A stretch of 64,000 nt of DNA from Cyanoderma ruficeps. Its lineage: Eukaryota; Chordata; Aves; Passeriformes; Timaliidae. The first letter of the stretch is position 1. Each line of letters starts with the position of its first letter. Shown in pieces: positions 48,601 through 60,600 of this stretch. Both the position numbers and the translations under genes were made by a program. Under the pieces are notes generated by a model. That model searched no databases, had not been told where the DNA came from, and worked only from the letters and a program-made list of their open reading frames with translations. The stretch is taken from contig VZDJ01000219.1 of the NCBI GenBank assembly GCA_008694505.1, positions 9,341,089 through 9,405,088 of the forward strand, written 5' to 3'.

Positions 48601-51600
48601 GTCGCTCACAAACCGTGAGGAGGAGACGTTCCCAGAGGGGCTCCCCCGGCAGCTGTAGCCAAGCTGAGGCACTCCATTAACCATCTGTAAAACAGGGAAG
48701 TCACAGGTAGCTGTGACACGCTAGGCTGCTGTTTATGAAGGGTTTCAACATTTCTCCTGCTGCTTGTTCCCCTCTTTCCCTGCCTTCACACTGACTCCCA
48801 GCTTTCTGATACCAAGAAGTAGCAAATGCAGCCCCCTTCACCTTTTCTAACCCATGCCCGGATCAATAAAGTGACTGCAACACCTTCATCTCTCTGGCAC
48901 AATTTCACCCATGGTCCTTCCTGTCAGCCATTGACCAGCATGCAAGGAGGGAATCTCATCTTTCCATGTAACAGGGATCATACAGCTACTGCTGCAGCTG
49001 CTTGCCCTTTCTCCCACCTTCCTGAGCCTGATCAGAGCCCTGGCATTCAGACTATCCATAAGTGCATCACCAGTCACAGATGGACTCTTGTTCTGGGCCA
49101 CGTGGCTTTTGTTCTGTTCTCACTGTCTCATTAGTGATGGGGAAGGTGCTGGAGCAGTTGCCCCTTTGGCAGGGGTGAGGGTGGTGAAAGAATCTTATTG
49201 AGGAGAAGCACTGGCAGCTTTCTCTGGAGGAAAAAGGAAGAATTGGGAGGCAGAGAAAGGAATTACTGTTGTACCCATGCTGGAAAACCAGGCCAAAGTT
49301 ACTGATACGTGCTGCAATCCAATCCTTGATCTCCACCAGACTGGAGAGAGACAAGGTATTGAGCTGCTAAAAGTGAACCACACCAATGCCTTCTGCATTA
49401 AACTGGGACATCAGAAATTCCTATTTCTGACCCAAGATTCATTTTTAAAAGTCATACCGGACAGAGGAAGGAAAAGTTAGCTGTGTTGTTTCGGGGTGAA
49501 GTCAGGGTTAAACCCTTTTTTCACCGTTACCTCCCCAGTGCTTTGTTGATAAAACCTCTCTCACAGAAGCCAAGAGCCTGTGCAAAAGGAGAAAAGAGAT
49601 GGAATCAAGTGTTGGTGGGAAACCTGCAGAGCCTGCTATGTAACATCACGCAATTCATCCCAGACAGGAGAGATGTCCAAGGGGGACATTAGAGACAGTC
49701 AGGAGATTTCTTGAAAGGGGTTAGAAGAGCAGGAATGATTATGGGGTACACTGACTCCAGAGAAACCCACATACAATGAGAAGGGGCTGCTCTGGAGGAG
49801 AGCAGGACAACAGTTAACTCTTAGACAAGCCCATGGTATAAATAAATACCAGTGGGAGAAGAAGGCAACTGCTGAAGGAAGAAAGAACAAGAAGCAGCTG
49901 GCACATGCCATGGAAGGGCCTCGGGGCAACATGTGTGTAAATCCCTTCGCACAATTGGCAAGCACACCAGAGAACTTTGTCACTTCACTTCATCTGCAGG
50001 AACATGATTTCACTTCAGATGGGTCTGTAGATTTGGCTTATCAATTTCTGGGGCTGGGAGACAGCTGAGAACTCGATTCCCTGGAGCAAGAGCTGACAGG
50101 CTGCCAAGCCTTTCCCAGTTTGCCTGGTCTGCCATCCTCTTGCTGCAGCCCATTTCTGAACATTTGGAGAGCTTAGAGACTGGAAAAGTAATGACATGCA
50201 CGCTGTTGGGAGAGCTCATCCTCTTCATCAAATCTACAGACCATCACTTATGGTCCTTTCAAGGCTTTGGCTCATACCTGGAGTACTTCAGTCTACAAAG
50301 TTTAAAATCTTGAGGGATTCCTTCATTGTTATCAGGCCAGGTGGTTTAGAAGCCTTTTTATCCCTAAGATATTGCCAATAAAGTGAGTCAGGAAAGAAAC
50401 AATTCACAGGCACTTTTATGGAGGAGCCTTTATGAATGTTTCCTATTGAAAAGCTGTGGAGACAAGCTTGGACACAGGAGAGAATGGGCTCACTGAACTC
50501 CACCAATAATGAGGCTTTTCTCCCTTAACTCCCTGTGCTGGCCTGGATCAGTGGAATTTCTTGCCATCTTGTACTTCCTGAGCATCACCTAAAGTGCTGG
50601 ATTCCTTCTGGTGCACACTTTGGTGATTCTTCTTCCCAGAGATGTGGTAGAAATCTTGAGACGCTTCTTGAGAAGTTTTTCTCACTGACCCTTTACAGTT
50701 CAGCTTAAAGTCACTCTCAGACATGGGTCCAGGCCATGTGGATGATATTTCTCTGCTCCTGCTCTTCAGGAGTGATGGCTGTGGCAGCAGGAGCTTGAAA
50801 TATGTGCAAAAGGCAAGTGTGTGGGGGTTGGCTGCTGTGCAGCTCCCTGTCTGTGTGGGTCTTTTGTAACAGTGGAAAGAAAAGTGTTTCACAACAGGAA
50901 GATGGGGTTGTGAAACCATGAGAAGGGATGGGGGAATCCAAGGACAAGATGAACACTTCCAGGTAGGTCATAGTGTGTAGATCTCAATGTGATCAGTCTC
51001 AAGGACAAATCTCTGTAAGCTGGTAAACAAGTCCTGTGATCTTAATCTCCAATTAGTCTGAATTCTGTTGATGAGGAATATGCAAAACTGCTATTCTTCA
51101 GTCATCTGCTACTTTCTTTCTGTTGCCGAAGTGGAAGAGGGAGATGATCTTTGAATGCTTTGGTAAGTTAATTGTTCAATTGAAGGGAGGAGAGTGATCA
51201 GAATGAAATGTTCCTGTCTCTGCAGGTGTCTAAAATAGTGAAACCACCTTAACAAAATGGTTGAAAAGAGGGGGGTGTGTGTGAAAAATATAGTTTAGGA
51301 TTCCTGTTCTGTCTTTTCTGTCCATTATTGTAAAGGGCCTTTAATTTGATGCATGGGAGAAAGTTTGCCCTTTGCTAAAGTAGAAGCAGACTGGTATGTG
51401 CACAGCTCCACCTGATAAATTCTTTGTCCTGAGAGGTGAGATGCAAGAGAGGAATGAAGAAACAAGCTGGAGGAAAGAAGGTGATGTAGACCTGCCATGG
51501 GTGTCTGATGACTTCATCAGAAGTCACACCAGAGACCAACACGTGCATTTACATGCACAGAGGACAATTCCCAGTTGTGATTGCAGCAATTGCCAAACTG

Positions 51601-54600
51601 TGTTTGGCTCTCATTTGGTCTTCCCAAGTCTTTCAGCTACACAAATTACTAAGGGTACATATTTTTGCAAATTCTTTCTGCGATTGCCTTCCCTGAAAGA
51701 GTAAGGTTTTTGTAACTGTGGGGAGAATCCCCCCTGCACTGCCATACAGACCTCCAGAGTGGCGTGGTCAGTGCCGTTGGCGTGGAACACGACAGCGTGA
51801 TGCTGGTGGGTCTTGAGGCGAAAGTGCATGTGCCAGGAGCCAGCCTGGGAGTGCTGGTACCAAATGTAGCTGTGGCCCCCAAACCTCACAGCTGTTCCTG
51901 AAAGGAGAATGAAAGAAAGGTTTCATCTTTGTGGTACTTTGAGGCTATGGGCTGTATCAAGCCTTGCCTCTTTACCTAGCCTGATGCCACCACTGTCCAT
52001 GAGCAGCCCTGTACACAGCCACCCATGGATCCCTGCACTGCATCTCCCACAGTCCCACTGGGGGCTCCCAGTATTTCTTCTATGTACTCAATGATGAAGC
52101 AACCCTGAAATATCAGCCTGGCTATTTCTGTCCTTCAAGGCGCCCTCAGCGTGGTCTACAACACCCTTCAATTTCTCCATGCTTAGTAAATTTTTATATT
52201 ATTCTGTGGTATTCCCCTACATTCCTGCCCTATCATTACTGATCCCTGCTCCCTTCAATTATTTCTTGATGTTTCCTAGAGCCAGTATAACAAAAATACT
52301 TTATTTGGCTTTCCTCAAATTTATCAGTTACTCTCTGCTTTGCCAGGTCCAGGATCAACACATGAGATCACAGGTAGAAAATTCTGACCACTGACCTTCA
52401 CTTCCTGCTAAGTATGAGTGACTTTTCCCAATGAGGGAGACAGATGTTGCTGTTATTAAATGCTGCAGGAGATTGATTTTAAAAAACAGACTATATGAAA
52501 CTTTCAGACTCCAAGAGTCTTTGAAATTGTGGGCAGAGCTTTGGTCACTGGGCAACCTAATTCCATGGAAAATCCAGGTGCTCTATAATGTACTGAAGGA
52601 AAATACAACATGCCCAAGTTTACAGGGTGGGATTGCTCACCATTGCAGGAGCAGATCTGCTCCAAGCTGTGCCGTGGGGTGAGGACGCTGAGGCGGGCAG
52701 TGCTGTACGTGGACATCATGCCTGGATCCAGCTGGATGGTCTCCTTGCAGACACGGTGGGCACAGTCTGAGCCGTGACAGGGCACATGGATCGCTTTCTT
52801 CATCCGCAGCCCGACGAGCTGGTCCATCTCCCCAGCTGACCCCGTGAGCTTGCTGGCCAGCACCCGCGGCTCGTACAGGGAGCCGTGTGGCTCTCCAACA
52901 GCCAGGAGCAGATCCACCCCATCAGAGGCAGCTGCAGGCTGCAGGCTGGCCATGTGGATGTTCTGGCGCCGGGTGACAAGGATGTTCCCCAGAAACCTCT
53001 GCAGGTTGCGCCAGTGGTCCCCCACAAACTCCTCCGGGGAGAGGTGTCGGAAGTGCAGCACCACTGCCTTGTCCAAGGCCTCCTGCGTGAAGCACCACAC
53101 GTGGACACTGACACTTGTGGTGGCTGTGAACGTCCCATCGCTCACTGTCACATTCAGGAGGTAGTGGCCGTGGGGGAGCTTGTCCCCAGCAATGATCTTC
53201 CCATCTGCAGCCCCCACAGAGAAGAGCCCCTCCTTGGGCACTTGTGCCACCAAGGTGTACACCAGTGTGTCATGGGGGTCCCGGTCCGTGGCGTGGATCT
53301 TGCCCAGAACGCCGCCCCGGAAGGATTCCTCGTTGGTGGTGATGAATATTTCCAGGGGAAGGGCTGAGGGGGCGTATTGGCTCTGCTCAGTCACTTGGAT
53401 GTTTATAAATGCAGATGAGGAGAGGGGAGGGATGCCGCTGTCAGAGACCTGGCAAGGAAAGGATCTGTTATAGCCACACACTGACTTACTGTCACCTCAC
53501 CTGACTGCTGAGGTCTCACAAAGGAGAGTGCCTTTCAGGGAGCAGTGAGTGGAAGCTCGCAGGCAGCAGGCTGGGAATGAAGAAGGAATGGGAAAAACTG
53601 GCAGCAGTGTTTGAGCTCTGCCTGGAGAAACCCCTAGGGAAAGGGCAGCATCCCTTCCAGCATGGAGACTGACTGAGGCCTTCTGCTAGTGGTGGGGTCA
53701 CATTCACTTCCCTGTGCATTCAGCAGCAGCCGAGGCACCTCTGAGTGGCTCTGAATTCCTGAGGGTTAATAATTTTTTGTGATGTTGCCAACCTTTGTGG
53801 TTCCATGTGTAGCTGAGTGCACAGAGATGTAAAGCAGTTACACACATCAACACATTCGCTCACCTTCCAGGCTGTTTAAGCCCCTGTCCCACCTCTGACA
53901 ATGCCTGTCTAGCATTGAGTCAAGGAACCTCAAACAGAAAAATGCGAATAATCAGATTATGGGATAAATTTCTCCCTAATGCTAAGCAGTTAGAGGTTGA
54001 GGTTTGTAATATAATAGCACCCATCTTTTACAACAACTGCCATTACTGAAGAAGTATGTACTTTACATGTTATTATCCTTTTGTTTGTAATGGACTACCC
54101 CTACTGATAACATTGAAAAACAATGAATTCATTCTGCAACAATAGAAATCCTTTTTGAAGAGGAACTGAAACCACTTCTTAAATGACAGGGATAATTAGA
54201 GAAAGCTTGTAGGACCAGATCCAGGTCTCACTTTAAATTGGAATTCACTAGAATGATTATGGAGAAAGCATCTGTCTAAGGAAACTGCTGACAGAGTATT
54301 TTTCATGATCATATTATCTGATTTTATCAACACAGAAGCTGGCCCCCTGCTTCTTGTGGGCAGACTGTGTGGAGAAATGAGCTCTGGAGCTGGCTCCAAG
54401 CTGCACAATTTGTGCCTGGATTGGATTTCTTCAAAGCCAGGGATGTTTTCCTTCAGCTGGGCCATGCTAATCGCATTTTATTGCTATTTAAGCTGGCTGG
54501 GGAATTCAGACAGCAGGACAGAAACATATGCTCTACCTGGACTTGCAATAGGTATTGTTCTTTCAGCCTTCTGTTCAGGACAGATGATGTCACCAGCAGA

Positions 54601-57600
54601 CCATTCTGGGTGACTTCAAAGGCTTTCCCATCATTGCCCTGGGTGATCTGGAACGAGTATGGTGGTCCATTTTCTGGAGAGTCTCTGTCGCTCATAATCA
54701 GCTCCAGGACACTTGTTCCCACGGGAGCATTCTCCTGAAATGGGGAAAGATGCTATTGGAGGAAGGTAAACAAAGAGAAATGGCCCAGGGGAACCTACAG
54801 TGCCCCAGGAGCTGCTGGATCAGGAGGAGGAAAACAAATCCCACCCCTGCCCTAGAACACCCAGAGCACAAAGCAGCAACGTGATTCATCACTGTCTCCC
54901 CACTCTGCTTCAACAGCAGCCTAGGAATGAGCTCCTCAGTGCCACGAGAGGGATTGTGAGAACAGTCTGCCGCCTGGCTTACCTGCACCACCACACTGTA
55001 GTTGAGCTGGAAGAAGCGAGGAGGGTTGTCATTGACATCAGACACGTGGACGTGCACAGGGACATCACTGAACTGAGCAGGGTGGCCGTTGTCCGTGGCT
55101 CGAACTGTCAGCGAGTAACTGGGGATCTGGAGGATTTGCAGTGCAGGATTACTTGCAGAAATGGCAGGATGGTGGCTTTTTCACATTGAAGTTTTATTCT
55201 GCTGCAGCTTGTTGAAATGCCTGAGGCCATGCACTACAACCTCAACAGCTTTGCCCTTGCCTGAGGCTCTCCATCCATAAATCTCACTCAAAGCTCATTG
55301 CTAAACCAAATCAGCCTCACAACAGTTGCAGAAAAGAGAAACAACTTGGCAAAGATGGATGAAACTAAGCTGGGCAAACACCTGTCAATAGTGATTTAAG
55401 AATCACAGAATCGTAGAATCATAGAATCATAGAATCATAGAATCATAGAATCATAGAATCATAGAATCATAGAATCATAGAATCATAGAATCATAGAATC
55501 ATAGAATCATAGAATCATAGAATCATAGAATCATAGAATCATAGAATCACAGAATAAGCTGAGCTGGAACAGAGCAGTCAGGATCAGCTCCTGTCCCTGA
55601 GCAGGGCATCCCAAAAATTCCACCATGTGCCTCAGTGTTGTCCAAAAGCTTCTGAACTGTGGCAGGCTGAGACAAGCTGCTGCTGTTTTATGAATGAGAG
55701 ATGGTCCAGGTGACCTTTCTCCTCCCCACACCTGTTTTCTCTAGTGCTCTAATGCAGAGAAACAGAACCCAACTATGTTGGTTTTCACAATGAACATTCC
55801 CAGTATTGCTTGGGGCTGACTCTCACCCAGTCAGCCTGAAGCACCAGTGGGGCAAACCAAAACTCCGAGCTGTGGAAGGTGTCCCTGCCCATGCAAGGGG
55901 CTGGAACTAGATGATGCTCAAAGTCCCTCCCAATCCAAACCATTCTATGGTTCTATACTGCCTTTCCTAAAACTCAGCCTTCCTACTGCAGTATCTGTGA
56001 GTCTAGAAAACAAATTAATGCCTTGTCTTCTACTCACAATATCCTGAGTAAGTAATTCAGAAAACAGGAGGTAGCTGAATAAGATGTTCTCCCTCAGTCT
56101 TTTGGGACACCTCCATTTCAGACTTCCCATTCTCATTTTCCTGAACTCACCTCCTCCCTGTCCAGATGCTTGGCAATGCTGATCTGCCCATTTTTGGGTT
56201 GAATGGCAAAGTGTCCCAGCGGGTTCCCTTCCACGATGGAATATGTGATCTGATTGTTCATGGACCCATCCAAGTCATCAGCTGACACCTGTTTGGAGGA
56301 AAAAAAACCAACCCTGCTAGGACCCTTGGGCCAAAAAGGACATACCATGGAGAAATGGGACCACTTTGTCATTTAAGGGTATTGGTTTGAGCTTGTCTCA
56401 AATGAGGAGGGGGAAAGGAAGGTAGTTCAAATGAGGCTCATCCCACAGTTTTTTCAAGACAACATAGTTTCCTCAGCTTTCTCTTAATCCTTTTCCTGAC
56501 TTTACCACCCTTTTGATGGTAACAGGCTGGACAGGGAACTCCACATCAGCTTGGGCTCTGCTATTCTGCCCAGAGGAGCCTCTGCCTTCCCCAGGTCACA
56601 AGGGCATTGTCCTTTTTCAGGCATTTTTGTTTTCTTGGGATGTTCTCAAAGCTCCTGAGCCCACCCTTAATTTTCACTTTAAGGTATCTCATAAGGCAAA
56701 GTGTTCTCCATGTCTATGGAGTCTCAGGAATTCTGCCAATCATCCTTTTTTAAAGTCATGCTTTAATCTTAGATGCTGAACGTCACAAGCCCACTGAGGT
56801 CGCTGTGTCCAAGGAAAAGTAAAGTGCACAGGAGGAGAGAATATTGCATAGCACAAATAAAGAAGGGGCAAAGACAGCTGGCCTGGTTCAGTCATACCGT
56901 GAGGATGATTTCTCCAATGGCAGCGTCCTCCCGAATGTCAGCAGAGTAGGGATCTTGGATGAACTCTGGAGCATGGTCATTAATGTCAGTTATGTTGATC
57001 ACCACCATGGTCACATCGCTAAGAGAGGCTGAGCCCTTCCTCGTGCCCTCGATGGACAGGTAATACTCGTGACTGGCCTCAAAGTCCAGGCTCCCATTGA
57101 TGTACAAGGCACCTGCGTTGGCAGATGGGGAGGAAAGGACAGAAAATACTTTGAATGAATGGCACATGAGGTTTCTTGGAATACTGCAGATATGCCAAGG
57201 CCACTGCCAAACTGGCAGCTGAAACGGTGGAGTTGCCCTAACTCTGACTACCCTGATGTGGAAGAATTGGCAAGAGCCTTGTGACCAGAGAGGATGAGGG
57301 TGTTACAGCCGAGGGCAGAAGGCCATTGCTGACACAGCCAAAGGCAGAAGGCCATTGCTGACACAGCCAAGGGTTTGTTTCAGGGAGTTAACACTGGCCT
57401 TCTGATAACAGCTCTTATCACATTGCTGTGCAAACAGAATACGGCTTTATTTGGCTGGTAATCATGGCTCAACACCTGCCCATGATTAGGGTGCTATTAC
57501 CCGTGTTCTTTGAGTGCTACTCAATAAAGCTGCCTGTTACCCTGGGCTGCAGGTTCCTCATGGAATCTTGGTGGAAACACTTTTTAAATGAAACTGCTTT

Positions 57601-60600
57601 CTCCTACATTTTGAAGTGGGAAAATTTCCTGATCCTGTTCTCCATGTATCCCTCATTCACATGGATGTGTCTCAGTTCTCAGACACATAGAAGGCATCTT
57701 TCCGTTAATTTCAGTAAAAGTTGGATCATTCCTTAAGTGACTTGGATGGCAAAATTTGAAGTAGAAAAGAAGACTGTATTCCCTACCCTTATGCTGGGTA
57801 AAGACAAACATGAGCAGGAGTGGGAGCCAAATGGAGAAGAACCGGAGAAGATGCACACAAAGACAGCCTTTGATGTTGGATCAACCTGGACCTGCTTGGG
57901 CACAAGATCATTTTACCTGTGTTTGAGTTGAGCTGAAATTTCCCGTGGTCATTGCCGTTCACAATTTCATACTTGATCTCTGTGTTTTCTGCATTGTCCC
58001 TCGTCAGGGCTGACAAGTTGAGGACCTCGGTGCCCACGGCCACATCTTCTTTTACCATGGCCACATATTCAGGGGCCAGGAAAACAGGCAGGTATTCGTT
58101 GAGATCCACAACAGAGACAGTGACAGTGCCCAGGGAGGAGAGGGGCTGCGGGGTGCCCCGGTCGGTGGCACGGACTGTCAGCTCAAAGGATGAGTGCTGG
58201 GAATCCTTCAGAGGCTTTTCCAGGCGGATCACCCCTGTGGTTTCCTCAATTGAAAAGTGTCCATTGGCAGAGTCAGGCAGAGAATAGACCACCTCAGCAT
58301 TGAGACCTGGAAGGGTAATGGACAGGCTGCAATAATTCAAGGGTAGGGATGCTGCTGGGTTTATTTATAATGCATTATTTATAATGCATTATATGAACTG
58401 AATGACCTTCAATTCCCAGGGAAAATGGAGGCTGTATGAACATCACACGAACATCCAGTGTGCCCCTGCCCATCTGCAGGTTCTGTCATCTAGCCACCCT
58501 CACCATTATCCACCAGTGTCAGCTGTCTGCATTTACTAGTGTTCTCCATTTTTAATTACCTTGTTTTCAAATGTAATTTCTCTTTGTATCTGCTTCCAAA
58601 GAAGATAAATATGATCTCGCTTCTCTAAATTCAGCCTCTGCTCAAGAGATTTATTGAAAGTTCCTTTCTTAGGAGCCTTACCTATATTTCTGAGAAGCTC
58701 TATGTCTTCAGGAGGACCTCTCCATCCATATTACTTACCTCTATCTAAAACTCATTTTTTCCTTTATTACACTCATTCTCAGTCCCCACCTTTGAAAACG
58801 TTTCTGTCCAGTTTGGATCCCTGTGTCACAGTTTGTGCTGTGTGTCACAGCTACAGTTACTGAGCACATTCTCAAGGAAGGTCTGCATGTTTCTACAGAT
58901 ACAGCTCTCCCTACAGAGTCACAAAAATGCTGATGCCAGCCCAGTAGTCAAGAACATGTCAGCAACGAGATCCAGGGATCTCTTCGCCAAGATTCAATCA
59001 TCCAAGCGCATTGCTGCACCACTTCCTTAGGTTTCAAAGGCTTCTATTCAGAATGAAAGATGAAGTCTACCAACACATAAATCCCATTCTGACTCACCTT
59101 CATCAAGGTCCCTGGCAGCAACCACAGCGATGGGTGTCTTTGTTGTGGTGTTATCAAAGACGGCCACGGTGCAGTGGCTGGGGAAGAACCTCGGTGCGTT
59201 GTCATTGGTGTCCTCGATGATCAGGGTCACATCAGCCTGGCACGAACGGCCCCCGCCGTCAGTGGCCTTGGCCACCAGGTGGTACGTGGGCTTCTGCTCA
59301 CGGTCCAGGGGTGCAGATGTGGTCAGCTCCCCTGCGGGGAAGGACAGGAGGTTGTAGCAATGTATTTGCAGAACTTAGGCCACTCTGTTTACCAGCCAAA
59401 CTGTTTGTGAGAAAACTTATCAAACCACCTGCAGCTTTTGTTAGCAGAACTCTCAGGAATTCGTCAATGTTACTGAGAAAAACAAGACTAAAATAAGAAC
59501 CAAGAGCCTGAGAAACTGTCTACCAAGAATGTTAAACCTAGACAAAGGAGGCACGATGTGATGATGGACCTGGACCAATTAGATGTCCTGAAGGATGTGT
59601 GCCTCCCTCATGGACAGGGAAGCCAGCCAATGAGATGATGCGTGAACGTGTGAACAAACAATTTAGAATCTATAATTGTAGTTTAATGTAAACAATAAAT
59701 GGCTTCTGCTGAAATCATACTGATTCTGTCATTCAGAAGTCCTGAGCTCCCACAGGAGGTGATTGTGTCTCCAGCCATCACAGCTGCAGCCTGCAAGACC
59801 TCAGAGAGGTTCAGCTGTTTTCCTGGATGAACCGTGGGAGACAATAATTGGGCTAATAGTGGTGGTGTGTCCACGCCACATTGCTCAGGGCTATCCTCGG
59901 ATCATTGCCAGCCAGGGCCCTGGCAAGGCTTCGCATGGGCAGTCCTGCAAGTTCAGCTGAACTTCATCCAAGGGATGCCATCATGGGCTAGAACTGTTCA
60001 TAAATAAATTGTACTTCTAAACCCCACTGCACTGAGCTTTCTGTTATGTGATGAACTCCAAGTGATCTCTAGAACGATCATCAAGTCTGTTTGGGCAAAT
60101 ACACTGCCCAAGACCCCTGATAAGAGGTGTTTTGGGATTTAGAATGTGTTTCTTTGGCTCAAGGCAGATACTTGATGCTCTTTCCTCCTTGAGACCTGGC
60201 TGCTGGCAATAGTGTCTGCCCTTCATTTTAACAGCATTTGTAACGACAGCAAACAGGATGACATGGAGCTCACTCTCCTCTGTGCTGTGGCCATTCCTTC
60301 CTAGCTTGGGACAGCTGGAATGAACAGCTCCTTGTGTTGAGCCGTGCTGGGAGCTTGCATTTCCTGGGGATGGGTGAGGAAGAGGATAAAAGCATCCCAT
60401 TGCCCTGCTCTCACCTGTTTGTGGGCCCAGGCGGAACTCCTCGGCGCCGGGGCCGTGCAGGCTGTAGGTTATCTGGGCATTGCTGCCCACGTCCGGGTCC
60501 GTCGCTGATATCTTCAAAATGAAAAGACCCGGCCCAGCATCTTCAGAGACTCTCCCAGTGTAGAGTATCTGGACAGAACAGAAGAAATCATTGCCATCTG

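Larger units (their letters stand above)
43986..51751 (-). other. FAT2: FAT2 introns 43986-45653, 45808-48242, 48685-51751
   Basis: Outside the two exons listed separately (45654-45807 and 48243-48684), this span shows no recognisable transposon, RNA or extra exon. One perfect hairpin at 47703-47728 is listed separately. Confidence 0.5.

Noticed and set aside
59528..59756. Possible LTR remnant (AATAAATGGCTTCTGCT with TG...CA-like ends) in a FAT2 intron
   Set aside because: No target-site duplication, primer site or internal retroviral gene could be found, and the resemblance is only to a generic LTR 3' end.
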